The notes: generated by a model from the letters alone, not told the origin. Shown: positions 1 to 10,166, numbered from the stretch's first letter. The stretch is 64,000 nt of DNA from Dyadobacter alkalitolerans DSM 23607 (GCF_000428845.1 NZ_AUAS01000006.1:359871-423870), one strand, 5' to 3'. Numbers and translations are program-made.

Positions 1-2
1 AT

Positions 3-1712
3 CGCGCGGCGGATAACTCGACGATTGCATTAGCAAACAAATATCTCTACACCGATCCCGATGTGCCCAATGCATATCCTGTGGTTGTGCTCCCCAGCGG
101 TGGTTTCTACAACCGGAACGAGGATCAGATGTTGTTTTATAACATTCGTAACAACATTAGATACAATAAAAATTTTAATGAACGGCACGCTGTCAATGTG
201 CTGGCAGGGCAGGAAATTAAATATACTAACCGGCAAAATTCCAATAACACCGGTTATGGCTTTCAATATGGGCAGGGTGGGACGCCGTTTGTGGATTACC
301 GGATCTTGAAACAGACCATTGAAGCCAATTTCCAATATTACGGCATGCGGATGGATTACGAGCGTTTCGCCGCATTTTACGGAAGCGCCGGTTATACATT
401 AGACGACAAGTACAATTTCACAGGTTATGTCCGCTACGACGGTTCCAACGGCTTCGGAAAGTCGGCCATAGCGCGCTGGCTGCCAACGTACACCGTAGCA
501 GGTTCCTGGAATTTTGACCGTGAGAATTTTATAAAAAGGTTTAAATGGCTCAGTATGGGTCGGTTGCGCGCGAGTTATGGACTTTCTGCGGACACAGGCC
601 CGGCGACCAACTCAGCAGCATTGTTCCAGAGCATCATTACCAGACGTCCTTACAATGATGAAAAAGAGTCTGCTATACAGCTTGCTTCTCTCGAAAACAC
701 AGAGCTGACCTGGGAGAAGCTTTACAGCGGAAACCTGGGATTGGATCTTGGGTTTCTGGCTAATCGCATTAACCTGAGCGTGGACGGTTACATTCGAAAC
801 AGCTTTGACCTGATCGATCAAATCAAGACGTCGGGGATCGGAGGGCAGATTTACAAAGTGGCCAACTACGCCGATATGCAATCCTATGGCGTGGATTTTT
901 CTTTGGATGGGGTTTTATTTAAAAACAAAGACTGGGATTTCCGCTCGCGTGTGACCGTGGGTTATGCCCGCACGCAGATCACGAATGTGGATAACAGCCC
1001 CGGCATTTTTGATCTTGTCAAAGCAGAAGGCGCCAATGTAAAAGGAAAGCCGGTTCGGAGCTTATTTTCTATCAAATATGACGCACTGAATCCGACAACA
1101 GGCGTTCCTATCTTTTTGAACGAAAATGGGGAAGTGAGTTCGGATGTTTACCTGCAAGATCAGAATGTGGGTTACCTCAAATATGAAGGGCCGGTAGATC
1201 CACCATTTACAGGTGGTTTTAATAACACATTAACTTATAAGGATCTGTCGCTGAACGTGTTTCTAACGTATCAGGCCGGCAACAAAATCCGTCTTAACCC
1301 GCTTTACAAGGACACATTTAGCGATTTGGATGCCATGCCGAGGGAATTCCTGGATCGGTGGGTTATGGCAGGTGATGAAAGCGTAACAACTGTTCCGTCC
1401 ATCAGCGATATGCTTGAAAAGCAATATCTGTCAGGAACATATCCCTATAACATCTATAATTATTCAACCGAGCGCGTTGCCAGAGGGGATTTTATCAGAT
1501 TGAAATCTGTCTCACTGGCATATAAAGTGCCGTTGGTGGTTGCTGCAAGATACGGTTTCAAAGGAGCGAGCATTCAGCTTTCGTCTATCAATCCATGGTT
1601 GATTTATGCGGATAAAAAATTGAAAGGACAGGATCCTGAGTTTTTCAACTCGGGTGGTGTGGCCCAGCCGATCCAGAAGCAATTCACGGTGGCGCTCAAA
1701 CTGACATTATGA
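3..1712 (+). CDS. SusC/RagA-family TonB-dependent outer-membrane receptor, 3' part
   Basis: The reading frame is open from the first bases of the window, so the gene begins upstream; 569 codons are visible. The translation is the outer-membrane beta-barrel half of a SusC-type receptor: alternating aromatic and polar strands such as NFTGYVRYDGSNGFG, WLPTYTVAGSWNF and GRLRASYGLSADTGP, and an end in short strands closing with VALKLTL. The carboxypeptidase-like and plug domains are missing because of the window edge. SusC proteins form a TonB-driven pore capped by the SusD lipoprotein encoded next door and import oligomeric nutrients. The downstream metallohydrolase and DUF4302 lipoproteins suggest a peptide or non-glycan ligand, but the substrate cannot be read from the sequence. 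Confidence 0.93.
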   Translation, partial: RAADNSTIALANKYLYTDPDVPNAYPVVVLPSGGFYNRNEDQMLFYNIRNNIRYNKNFNERHAVNVLAGQEIKYTNRQNSNNTGYGFQYGQGGTPFVDYRILKQTIEANFQYYGMRMDYERFAAFYGSAGYTLDDKYNFTGYVRYDGSNGFGKSAIARWLPTYTVAGSWNFDRENFIKRFKWLSMGRLRASYGLSADTGPATNSAALFQSIITRRPYNDEKESAIQLASLENTELTWEKLYSGNLGLDLGFLANRINLSVDGYIRNSFDLIDQIKTSGIGGQIYKVANYADMQSYGVDFSLDGVLFKNKDWDFRSRVTVGYARTQITNVDNSPGIFDLVKAEGANVKGKPVRSLFSIKYDALNPTTGVPIFLNENGEVSSDVYLQDQNVGYLKYEGPVDPPFTGGFNNTLTYKDLSLNVFLTYQAGNKIRLNPLYKDTFSDLDAMPREFLDRWVMAGDESVTTVPSISDMLEKQYLSGTYPYNIYNYSTERVARGDFIRLKSVSLAYKVPLVVAARYGFKGASIQLSSINPWLIYADKKLKGQDPEFFNSGGVAQPIQKQFTVALKLTL

Positions 1713-1756
1713 TCGTGAAGGGGGTAATCAGTATGGATGATTTTAAGTTTTTGAAT

Positions 1757-3229
1757 ATGAACAAGACTAAAATTTTTAAAAAGATACTTTTCGTTCTGCC
1801 GCTCTTCATGCTGGCGGGTTGCGAAGAATTTCTTTCAACAGAACCGGATAGTACCAGGGCCACGATCAACACGCCGCAACAGGTTTCTCAGTTGCTCACG
1901 ACAGCCTACCCGCAAGGAGGTTATGTTGTTTTTGCGGAGTCAATGAGCGATAATGTTGCAGACAAGGGCATTGGAGAAGATGATAAGACGAACCGCGCAT
2001 CTTTTCTTTTTGAAGAAGTAGAGGCCACGGTCGATGAACAGGATTCTCCCGACCAATACTGGGCGGAATGTTACCGCGCCATTTCTGTTGCTAATCAGGC
2101 GCTGGACATTATCAGCAAATCTTCAAATCCGTCGCAGTATGATGCCCAGCGGGGTGAAGCATTGGTTGCGCGCGCTTATGCACATTTCATGCTGGTCAAT
2201 TTTTTCAGCAAATTTTTCGATCCCAGTCAGCCGAATACAGAGCCGGGCGTCCCGTATGTTACTGAGCCAGAAACGGTTGTTTTGAAAAAATATGAAAGAG
2301 GTACAGTTTCCGGTGTATATCAGAAAATTGAGCAGGATTTGATTGAAGGTTTGCCGTTGATCAGTGACGGCTCATACACCGTTCCGAAATACCATTTCAA
2401 CCGGGCAGCAGCGAATGCATTTGCAGCGCGTTTTTATCTGGTAAAAAGGGATTATCCCAAAGTGGTGCAGTATGCAAATGCCGTTTTTCCGGGCAGCAGC
2501 ATTGTGGATAACCTCCGCCCCTGGAACACAACCTATTCTAGTCTTTCACCACAGGAACTTTACAACACTTATTCAAGGGCAAGTCAAAATGCAAACCTGA
2601 TGCTCGTTGAAACCGCTTCCCTTTTCGGAAGACATGTTGCGCGTTATCGTTTTGGAATGAATTTCCAGAAATGGCAGGAAATTTCAGAAAGTGAGAATAT
2701 TATCAATAATTCGCCGGGATGGTCTTATCCATTGTATTCCCAGGGAGATAACAATTATCTGATCCCTAAACTGAATGAGTATTTTGTAAGAGAATCCGTC
2801 AATGCGGAAATCGGGCAGCCTTATGTCATGTTGCCGGTTTTCACGGCGGAGGAAGTGCTTTTCAACCGCGCCGAGGCCAATGCATTCCTGGGAAATACCG
2901 CCGCGTCATTGGCCGATCTGAATTTATTTGTGAGCAAGCGTGTCGGTGGCTATCAGCCTGATAAGCATACTGTTACAGCCGCGAGTATCCGCCGGTTTTT
3001 TGGGCCGGGGAGTCTCAGGGACGGGATTATCAATACAATCTTGTCTTTCAAACGTGTTGAGTTCGTTCAGGAAGGCATGCGCTGGTTCGATTTGCAGCGT
3101 TATGCGCTGCCCGTGACCCATCAAACGGTTAATGGCGGCACGCTCACGGTTCAGGCCAATGATCCGAGACGAATTTTACAAATTCCACAATCCGCTACAT
3201 TGGCAGGCATTGAACAAAACAAGCGTTGA
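1757..3229 (+). CDS. SusD/RagB-family nutrient-binding outer-membrane lipoprotein
   Basis: A 490-residue protein that caps the SusC pore encoded just upstream. The start at 1757 is preferred over the in-frame ATG at 1709, which overlaps the susC stop, because it places a clean lipoprotein signal at the N-terminus: a basic start, a hydrophobic stretch and lipobox LAGC with Cys22. SusD features are visible: a helical TPR-like core with QYWAECYRAISVANQALDII and GEALVARAYAHFMLVNFF, and a C-terminal end with RRVEFVQEGMRWFDLQRY-like sequence (the KRVEFVQEGMRWFDL stretch). It is the second gene of a + strand operon, 44 bp after the susC stop. Confidence 0.94.
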   Translation: MNKTKIFKKILFVLPLFMLAGCEEFLSTEPDSTRATINTPQQVSQLLTTAYPQGGYVVFAESMSDNVADKGIGEDDKTNRASFLFEEVEATVDEQDSPDQYWAECYRAISVANQALDIISKSSNPSQYDAQRGEALVARAYAHFMLVNFFSKFFDPSQPNTEPGVPYVTEPETVVLKKYERGTVSGVYQKIEQDLIEGLPLISDGSYTVPKYHFNRAAANAFAARFYLVKRDYPKVVQYANAVFPGSSIVDNLRPWNTTYSSLSPQELYNTYSRASQNANLMLVETASLFGRHVARYRFGMNFQKWQEISESENIINNSPGWSYPLYSQGDNNYLIPKLNEYFVRESVNAEIGQPYVMLPVFTAEEVLFNRAEANAFLGNTAASLADLNLFVSKRVGGYQPDKHTVTAASIRRFFGPGSLRDGIINTILSFKRVEFVQEGMRWFDLQRYALPVTHQTVNGGTLTVQANDPRRILQIPQSATLAGIEQNKR

Positions 3230-3247
3230 TCCTTAGCATTTAATGAT

Positions 3248-4174
3248 ATGATGATAAAACAATTACATAAATTATTCTTCGCAGCATTGTTCCTGACGGT
3301 GGGACTAAGCAGCTGCAAAGAGGAAGAGATCGGGGAGGTGGAAGACATTCCCGGCCTCGGAGGTGACGAATGGGTGCAGGGGCCAATCGATAAATGGATC
3401 CTGGACAGTCTTGTGACACCTTATAACATTTCGGCCAAGTACAAATGGGACCAGTTTGAATTTGGTAACATCACCAAAACGCTCGTTCCGCCGGACGAGT
3501 CACAAGTTGTCCCGCTGCTGAGCACCATTAAAAAAGCCTGGACTGTGCCGTATGTGCAGGAAGCAGGGAAAGTTTTTTATAACAAATTTTCGCCCAAATT
3601 CTTCATTCTATCCGGCAGTAACGAGTATAATGCAGAAGGGTCGATCACGCTCGGAACGGCCGAGGGCGGCCGTAAGGTTGTATTGTTTGGGGTGAATCTT
3701 TTCAAGATAAAAGGAATGGCCGGATATGATGCGGCCCGGGATTCGTCCTTTGTGAAAGACTGGTTTTTACATACCATCCATCATGAATTTGGTCACATTT
3801 TGCATCAGACTGTTCTTTACCCGGTTGAATATAAGGCTGTTTCAAGATCATTATATCAAGGCGGAAACTGGATCAACTGGTCGGATAATGATGCGCGCCG
3901 GGATGGCTTCATTACGGCTTACAGTTCGCTGAACTTCGATGAGGATTTTGTGGAAATGATCGCCATGATGCTGACGGAAGGAAAAGCCGGTTTTGACAAA
4001 ATTGTAAATGCTATTCCCGAAGGCACAAGCCCGCGGGGAACGACCAAAGCGCAGGCGCAAGCGGCATTAAGACAAAAGGAAGCGATCGTGGTCGCTTATT
4101 ATAAAAACACCTGGAAAATTGACTTTTATAGCCTGCAAAACAGGGTTAGGGGATCAATGAACAAGCTTTTTTAA
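3248..4174 (+). CDS. Substrate import-associated zinc metallohydrolase lipoprotein (TIGR04549-like)
   Basis: A 308-residue lipoprotein with lipobox LSSC (Cys23). A gluzincin-type HExxH motif is visible as HHEFGH around residues 178-183, followed about 50 residues later by an acidic stretch, LNFDEDFVEMIAMML, that could supply the third zinc ligand. This matches the family of SusC/SusD-associated zinc metallohydrolase lipoproteins, which sit on the cell surface next to import pores and are presumed to process the ligand. The gene begins 18 bp after susD, so it belongs to the same transcript. The substrate is unknown; peptide cleavage is inferred from the active-site motif. A second ATG lies one codon downstream and is equally possible. 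Confidence 0.85.
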   Translation: MMIKQLHKLFFAALFLTVGLSSCKEEEIGEVEDIPGLGGDEWVQGPIDKWILDSLVTPYNISAKYKWDQFEFGNITKTLVPPDESQVVPLLSTIKKAWTVPYVQEAGKVFYNKFSPKFFILSGSNEYNAEGSITLGTAEGGRKVVLFGVNLFKIKGMAGYDAARDSSFVKDWFLHTIHHEFGHILHQTVLYPVEYKAVSRSLYQGGNWINWSDNDARRDGFITAYSSLNFDEDFVEMIAMMLTEGKAGFDKIVNAIPEGTSPRGTTKAQAQAALRQKEAIVVAYYKNTWKIDFYSLQNRVRGSMNKLF

Positions 4175-4196
4175 TTGTATTTCAAAATATTTCCGG

Positions 4197-5501
4197 ATGA
4201 AAAAATCCATTTTATATCTGCTGTTTTTATGCGTCTCTCTCACGGCTTGTGAAAATAACGACGACACATTGTTTGAAGAAACAGCCGATGCGCGACTGAA
4301 CGCAGCGCTGACATCCTACGAAAAGCAACTTGTGGAGTCGCCATATGGCTGGAATGCAGTTATTTACCCTGGCGGTGGCGGGACTTACGGTTTTCATTTC
4401 AAATTCGATGCTAAGAACCGCGTCACCATGTACTCCGATTTTTCCGATGAGTCTGCTGCCAAACCAAAGGAAAGCAGTTACCGCCTGAAAGCAGTGCAAA
4501 CGCCGGTTCTGATCTTTGATACCTATTCCTATCTCCACATTCTGTCTGATCCGGACGAGGAGGTAAATGGCGGTGTGCGCGGTGACGGGCTGTTGTCTGA
4601 TTTCGAGTTCAGCATCTTCCCGGATTCGGTTAAAGCGGAATCGATTACGCTTGTTGGCAGGAAAAATAACAGCAGAATGGTTTTAACCAAAGCAACCCAG
4701 GCGCAGGCAGCATCATATGTGGCGGGTAATCTGGCAAAAGGCGCTTTGTTCAACAATATCACAAAGTATCAGGCCTATTTTAAAAGGGTCACTTTGGGAA
4801 ATGTAACTTATGAAATCACATTAAGCCCAAGTACGCGAACCATTAAGATGACGTGGCTGGATGGAAACATACCGAAAGTTTTTACCAGCAATTATTACTT
4901 TACAGAGGCAGGCGTGGCATTTGCTTCGCCATTGGTCAATGGTTCACAAACGATCAACGGCTTTACAAATGTAACATGGAATGCCAATGCGGGCCAGGTC
5001 GGGGTTACCGGGGCTGGTTTAAAAGGAACCGTAGTAAGTGCCACCAAGCCGCTATCCGTGGATCTGGCGGCGTCCAGAAGATGGTGGCAAGAGCCGATTG
5101 AATCGGGCGGAGACTGGCGTTCACTGCAAGGATTTCATGTAAATGGGGTCGACGACGCATTTAAAATACAAGACTTGAAGGAAGGTGGAGCGCAATACGC
5201 TTTTGTCATTTACCAGCCTGGATATGGTGCAACTTATGACCTTTTCGGTCCGATATTTTTTGAAGATGATGCGCTAAGACTTATTTACGGTTTTGCGCCC
5301 GCTACACCGACTTTTGCCAGCGATGGTCGTATCATTTTTCGCGAAGCAGGAACGTTCGACAAAGTTCCTACGACGGGGCCCGCAGTAGAAACTGCTAAGT
5401 TGCTATATGAACCGAGCGGCTATTATCTTATCCAGACTTCTTCATCAACGTATGATATGGTCAGCGCAAAGGATGCCAAATCCTGGATCAGCTGGCAGTA
5501 A
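4197..5501 (+). CDS. DUF4302 lipoprotein
   Basis: A 434-residue protein with a lipoprotein signal (LTAC, Cys18) and an N-terminal region typical of DUF4302: SYEKQLVESPYGWNAVIYPGG followed by beta-rich sequence. DUF4302 proteins are known mainly from Bacteroidota, encoded next to SusC/SusD and TIGR04549 proteins; their molecular role is not established. It starts 22 bp after the metallohydrolase and is the last gene before a strong terminator, so it is the fourth member of the import operon. A surface ligand-binding role is the simplest reading but is inference. Confidence 0.82.
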   Translation: MKKSILYLLFLCVSLTACENNDDTLFEETADARLNAALTSYEKQLVESPYGWNAVIYPGGGGTYGFHFKFDAKNRVTMYSDFSDESAAKPKESSYRLKAVQTPVLIFDTYSYLHILSDPDEEVNGGVRGDGLLSDFEFSIFPDSVKAESITLVGRKNNSRMVLTKATQAQAASYVAGNLAKGALFNNITKYQAYFKRVTLGNVTYEITLSPSTRTIKMTWLDGNIPKVFTSNYYFTEAGVAFASPLVNGSQTINGFTNVTWNANAGQVGVTGAGLKGTVVSATKPLSVDLAASRRWWQEPIESGGDWRSLQGFHVNGVDDAFKIQDLKEGGAQYAFVIYQPGYGATYDLFGPIFFEDDALRLIYGFAPATPTFASDGRIIFREAGTFDKVPTTGPAVETAKLLYEPSGYYLIQTSSSTYDMVSAKDAKSWISWQ

Positions 5502-5540
5502 TGACATCATACATTTGTTTTTGTATAAGGCACTAAAAAA

Positions 5541-5570
5541 AACCACTTCCAGGCAGAAGTGGTTTTTTTA
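5541..5570. terminator. Bidirectional intrinsic terminator between the two SusCD operons
   Basis: A 9-bp stem (5541-5549 with 5556-5564), loop CAGGCA, flanked by A-runs on the left and T-runs on the right, so it can end transcription from both directions. It serves the + strand import operon and the convergent - strand susD. Confidence 0.85.
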
Positions 5571-5601
5571 TTATTCCTGAAGTCACCTTTTGTTAAATCC
5601 C

Positions 5602-6978
5602 TTAATTATAACCCTCATTCTGAACCAGTTTCTGGTTTACATCGATCTCCCGTTGCGGGACAGGGAAGATCAGTCTTGGAGAGTTATAGGGGATTGTGCT
5701 GATGTTTTGCTTATTCCGTTTTGCATCATGGAGCGCCAGGCCTTCAAAAGCGAGTTCTAAGTGGCGCTCTTTCAGGATGGAAGCCAGTGTTACAGCCGTT
5801 GTCGCTTTCAGTCCGGCTCTGGCCCTGATGCGGTTAATGTCGGCTAGCGGCGTCGCCCCTACGACAGTTCCGAGCCGAAAATTTGCTTCTGCGCGTGTGA
5901 GATACATTTCGGCCAAGCGGAACTGCAATACATTACCCAAATTATCAAGATGCTTTTGCGTATATGTATTGTTGGTTGGCGTCAGGAAAAATTCGCCGCG
6001 CTTGTCGCCTGCTTCATAAAGTGCCCTGTGCTTATTCAAAATACGGATATCACCGCGTCCGCCCGTTCCCGGAATGTCATCAATGGTAGTTCCGAAAAAT
6101 GTATTCAAATCATTTACACCGTCCTGTTGTGTCACAATCATCGCGAAAATATATTCAGCAGGATTGGCGCCACCATTGTTTAAGAAGGTGTAGAATAGTG
6201 ATTCAAAGTCGCTGTTCAGGGTGTATTTGCCCGATGAAATAACCGTATTAGCCTCATCGCGCGCCAAAGCGAAATTGCTTTGCTGTAAATAAACCCTCGA
6301 GAGCTGAGCCGATGCGGCGTATTTTGTCGCGTAAATGGTGTTGGATTCGGGAAGCAGCGATTTTGCTGCATTCAAATCTTCCAAAACCTGCGCATACACT
6401 TCGGCCACTGAGTTTCTCGCCAGTTTATCTTCCTCAGTCACAACGCGTGTTGGTTTGAGTACGAGCGGAACGCCGGGATTTGTTGCGTTATCGCCGTCGC
6501 CCCAGGTTTTAGCATACAATCTTACAAGGTCGAAATACAACGAACCACGGATAAATCTCGCTTCGCCTTCGATGCGTGCCCGCTTTTCTTCGTCCACAAT
6601 GCTTAGCGCTGACAGCACATTGTTGCAGCGGTTGATCGCGATATAGGAGTCGCGCCAGATCAATTCGGCAGTTAAATTTTGTGTAGTAAGCTGTCTGGCA
6701 GATATTTCGAGCATATTCCTGAATGTCCCGCCGAAGGCGATCTCATCATTGTTGCCCAGAAGCTCAGAGGCGTATTGAAAAGCACCACCATAAACGTCAA
6801 CATCCTGCAAAGCGTCGTAACAGCCGATCAGCGTCACTTCTACGTCTTTCGATGTGCTTAATGCTGCCGTTTCGTCGATACTTTGTGTTGGGTCAACGTC
6901 TAGTTTGCTATCGCAGGCACTCGTGAAAAACAAACCGGCGGCTAATGCCACATTATATATGAATATTTTCCTTTTCAT
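5602..6978 (-). CDS. SusD/RagB-family nutrient-binding lipoprotein (second pair)
   Basis: A 458-residue SusD homologue with signal MKRKIFIYNVALAAGLFFTSAC, lipobox-like TSAC and Cys22. Family hallmarks are visible: the helical repeats around IAINRCNNVLSALSIVDEEK and GEARFIRGSLYFDLVRLY, and the C-terminal stretch LKERHLELAFEGLALHDAKR followed by a PQREIDVN end, typical of RagB/SusD proteins. It follows the complete susC on the same strand after 29 bp. The pair is convergent with the first SusCD operon. No glycosidase, sulfatase or sensor gene adjoins it, so the ligand cannot be assigned. Confidence 0.95.
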   Translation of the reverse strand: MKRKIFIYNVALAAGLFFTSACDSKLDVDPTQSIDETAALSTSKDVEVTLIGCYDALQDVDVYGGAFQYASELLGNNDEIAFGGTFRNMLEISARQLTTQNLTAELIWRDSYIAINRCNNVLSALSIVDEEKRARIEGEARFIRGSLYFDLVRLYAKTWGDGDNATNPGVPLVLKPTRVVTEEDKLARNSVAEVYAQVLEDLNAAKSLLPESNTIYATKYAASAQLSRVYLQQSNFALARDEANTVISSGKYTLNSDFESLFYTFLNNGGANPAEYIFAMIVTQQDGVNDLNTFFGTTIDDIPGTGGRGDIRILNKHRALYEAGDKRGEFFLTPTNNTYTQKHLDNLGNVLQFRLAEMYLTRAEANFRLGTVVGATPLADINRIRARAGLKATTAVTLASILKERHLELAFEGLALHDAKRNKQNISTIPYNSPRLIFPVPQREIDVNQKLVQNEGYN

Positions 6979-7007
6979 GATTTTTTAGAATAAATGGCTG
7001 AATGCAA

Positions 7008-10000
7008 TTAGAAACCAATGTTAACACCGAAGAGCAACGTGCGTGGCTGAGGCGGTGTGTAGAAGTCGTTTCCAAGTGCGAATTTCAAATCTCTTACGGG
7101 AATGTCATCGGTGCTTACTTCGGGGTCCCAGCCTTTGTAATTGGTCCAGGTGGCCAGGTTCATGGCGGATACATACACACGGACACGGTCCATCTTGATC
7201 CTGCTCACAATGCTGGATGGTAAATTGTATCCCAATGTCATGGTTCGCAAGCGTAAGTATGAGCCATCATAAATGTAACGCGTAGATGCCTGGTTACCAT
7301 TTCCTTTGTAAAAACGCGCCTCCGGTACATTTGTATCGGTGTTTTGCGGAGTCCAGGAATTGAGCTGATCCACTGTCTGGTTGTCTTCATAGATGCCGTT
7401 GGCCGAAGCATATTGGCCAACACCATAAAAATTGATTTTATTTCCGGCAACACCATTCAGAAAAACCGTCAGGTCTAATCCTTTGTAAGAGAATGTGTTG
7501 GTGATCCCGCCTACGAATTTCGGGTTTGGATTACCTGCAACCACCCGACGTGCGCTGTTGTAGGAAGAGGTTGTTGATCTGTCAACGTTGCCATTGGCTT
7601 CTTCCGTGTTTTTGTAGAATAGCGCATCGCCGTTTGCTTTGTCCACACCGGCATATTCTACGGTATAAAACACACCCACAGCCTCACCTTCCATCACCCG
7701 GCTCATATTGGAAATCCCGCCTTCAATGATTTGTTTCTGGATGTTTGTGACCTTGTTCTTGTTATTGGCAATGTTAAATGAAGTGCTCCATTTGAATGCA
7801 CCCACAATGTTCTGTGTATTCAGCACGAATTCAAAACCTTTGTTTTCCAGCTTTCCGACATTGGCAACCTGGATAGCAAAGCCCGAAGTTGCAGGAACAT
7901 TCACTTCCAGTAACAGACCATTGGTTTTTTTGATATAATAATCAATTTCACCATTGATACGGTTGTTGAACAAGCCGAAATCAAGACCTATATCAGCCTG
8001 CTTCGTTGTTTCCCATTTCAAATTAGGGTTAGCCAGCTGTGAAGGACGCTGTCCGGCTGCTCCGCCATAACCAGCATCTCCTGAGAACAGACCGAGTTGC
8101 GGGAAATCACCGATCTCCGAGTTACCTGTGGAACCATAGCTTCCTCTCAGTTTAAGGAAGCTCAGCGTATTATTTTCTTTCAAAAAGTTCTCCTCCGTCA
8201 GCACCCAGCCTGCGGATACAGAAGGGAAAAACCCATAACGTGAATTCGCGCCGAATCGCGAAGAACCGTCGATACGTGCGCTGGCAGCCAGCAGATATCT
8301 TTCAGATAACTTATAATTGAAGCGTAAGAAGTAGGATAGGAAACGATAATTGGTCTCGGTAGAACTTCCGTCCGACTTCGTGGCCGCACTCGCGATCTTT
8401 TTGTATGAGTTGGAGGGAAACTGCGTTCCTTCAATGAAGTTCTCTTTCGTTTGAGAATCCTGATAGGACATACCCAATGTTGCGCTAATGCTATGGATGT
8501 CAAATGCCTTATCAAAAGTGAAGAAATTGTTGGTATTGTAGTTGGTTACAAACGTGCCGAAGTTTTCGCCCAATCCATTCACCGCCTGATCTACATTGCG
8601 CAGGTTTTGGCTTTGGTAATAACTCTCTTCATTTTGATTCAATAAATCAACACCCAGCTCAGTCCGGAATTTCAGAAAAGGCAGAATGTTGATCTGTGCA
8701 TAAGCATTGGTAAGGTTCCGGAATGATGTGGCCGTGAAGTTTGAATATTTAACCGAGATCATCGGGTTGAAATACAAGGGCAGGTTAACATCCCCCGGCG
8801 GCGTACCAATCGGCAAACCCGTTTCTGGATCTGTAAATGGGGTTAATGGCGTTAATGCAGACATTTGAAGCGGATTCGAGAATGAATTGTCTCCCGGCAA
8901 GCGCTTGTTCACCGTTCTCGCCAAACCCATTGATAGCCCGACCTGCAACCAGTTGGACGCCTGATGATCCAGGTTCATGCGGGTCGAAAGCCTGTCCAGC
9001 TCATTGCCGATGATGGTTCCTTTCTGATCCAGATATTGGCCTGAAAGGAAAAATTTCGTTTTATCATTTCCTCCATTCAGCTGGAAATCAAGCTGCTGCA
9101 TGCCGCCTTTTGTGAAGGCCTGATCCTGCCAGGGGTAGTTCTTCTGCTGAGGTGTGTTGGCAGTTCCCAGGCTGTAACGGTTCAGGTTATCCAGGAAATA
9201 GGCCGTATTCGATTCCGGATCGCTGGGGTCGTATTCATCTATCCGGTCGCTGTTAAGGGCCGCGGCTGTGTAAAACCGGACGTATTCTTCTGCATTCAAA
9301 AATTGCACCCGTCGTGTTGCTTCCGAAGATCCCTGCTGATAATTGATACTAACATTGGTTTTTCCCGCCTTACCACGCTTGGTTGTGATCAAAACAACAC
9401 CATTAGCAGCCCGGGAACCGTAAATAGAGCCCGCGGAAGCATCTTTCAGGATTTCTATGGATTCAATGTCGTTGGAATTAATGTCGGACAGCGGGTTGGT
9501 GGCACCACCTGTGCTGCTACTCAGATCGGACGTTGTAATGGGCATGCCATCCACCACATACAATGGCTGGCTGCTCGCGCTGATCGATGAATTTCCACGG
9601 ATCCGGACATTGATCGCCTGGCCTAACTTGCCCGAGCCGCTATTGACATAAACACCCGCCGCACGTCCCTGCAACGCCGCATCCACGCTTGCAACAGGCA
9701 TATTCTGTATTTCCGTGCCTTTCACCTGCGCAATGTTACCCGTCAGATCGCGCTTGATCTGTGATCCGAAACCCGTCACGACCACTTCGCTCAAACTGCG
9801 CGTATCGGTTGACAGTTTTACATCAATCACACTTCGGCTGCCGACAGTAACCTCCTGCGCAGTTAACCCCACAAAACTGAAAATGATAACAGAACTTGAC
9901 GAAGGCGCGCTGATCGTGTAGTTTCCATCAGCGTCGGTTTGTGTTCCAATGGTCGATCCTTTGATCTGAACCGTTGCGCCCGGCAGCGGTGCCGCGTCGC

Positions 10001-10100
10001 TGTCCGTTGTAACTTTACCGGTAATCTGAACACTCTGCCCATAGACGGACATCCACGTGCTCAGCAAGCATAACATGGCTAATAGTAGATTTTTTTTCAT
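7008..10100 (-). CDS. SusC/RagA-family TonB-dependent outer-membrane receptor (second pair)
   Basis: A complete 1030-residue SusC. Domains in order: signal peptide (about 1-21, ending VYGQ), carboxypeptidase-regulatory-like domain (about 24-105, including GATVQIKGSTIGTQTDADG), plug domain (about 110-230, with SVDAALQGRAAGVYV and RIRGNSSISASSQPLYVVDG, then SIEILKDASAGSIYGSRAANG), and a beta-barrel ending in LLFGVNIGF. It acts as the TonB-coupled import pore with the SusD encoded downstream. The length is normal for the family. A Bacteroidota-type promoter lies about 40 bp upstream. The ligand is unknown. Confidence 0.96.
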   Translation of the reverse strand: MKKNLLLAMLCLLSTWMSVYGQSVQITGKVTTDSDAAPLPGATVQIKGSTIGTQTDADGNYTISAPSSSSVIIFSFVGLTAQEVTVGSRSVIDVKLSTDTRSLSEVVVTGFGSQIKRDLTGNIAQVKGTEIQNMPVASVDAALQGRAAGVYVNSGSGKLGQAINVRIRGNSSISASSQPLYVVDGMPITTSDLSSSTGGATNPLSDINSNDIESIEILKDASAGSIYGSRAANGVVLITTKRGKAGKTNVSINYQQGSSEATRRVQFLNAEEYVRFYTAAALNSDRIDEYDPSDPESNTAYFLDNLNRYSLGTANTPQQKNYPWQDQAFTKGGMQQLDFQLNGGNDKTKFFLSGQYLDQKGTIIGNELDRLSTRMNLDHQASNWLQVGLSMGLARTVNKRLPGDNSFSNPLQMSALTPLTPFTDPETGLPIGTPPGDVNLPLYFNPMISVKYSNFTATSFRNLTNAYAQINILPFLKFRTELGVDLLNQNEESYYQSQNLRNVDQAVNGLGENFGTFVTNYNTNNFFTFDKAFDIHSISATLGMSYQDSQTKENFIEGTQFPSNSYKKIASAATKSDGSSTETNYRFLSYFLRFNYKLSERYLLAASARIDGSSRFGANSRYGFFPSVSAGWVLTEENFLKENNTLSFLKLRGSYGSTGNSEIGDFPQLGLFSGDAGYGGAAGQRPSQLANPNLKWETTKQADIGLDFGLFNNRINGEIDYYIKKTNGLLLEVNVPATSGFAIQVANVGKLENKGFEFVLNTQNIVGAFKWSTSFNIANNKNKVTNIQKQIIEGGISNMSRVMEGEAVGVFYTVEYAGVDKANGDALFYKNTEEANGNVDRSTTSSYNSARRVVAGNPNPKFVGGITNTFSYKGLDLTVFLNGVAGNKINFYGVGQYASANGIYEDNQTVDQLNSWTPQNTDTNVPEARFYKGNGNQASTRYIYDGSYLRLRTMTLGYNLPSSIVSRIKMDRVRVYVSAMNLATWTNYKGWDPEVSTDDIPVRDLKFALGNDFYTPPQPRTLLFGVNIGF

Positions 10101-10136
10101 GATTACTAGAAATAATTAGAATAGAAAACATCGAAA

Positions 10137-10166
10137 CAAAAATATGGTTTTCAGTACAATAACAAA
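10137..10166 (-). promoter_or_regulatory. Putative Bacteroidota-type promoter of the second susC
   Basis: Read on the minus strand, TTTG (10163-10166) and TATTTTTG (10137-10144) match the Bacteroidota -33 TTTG and -7 TAnnTTTG boxes with an 18-bp spacer, slightly below the usual 19-21. It lies 37 bp before the susC start codon. Confidence 0.55.
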
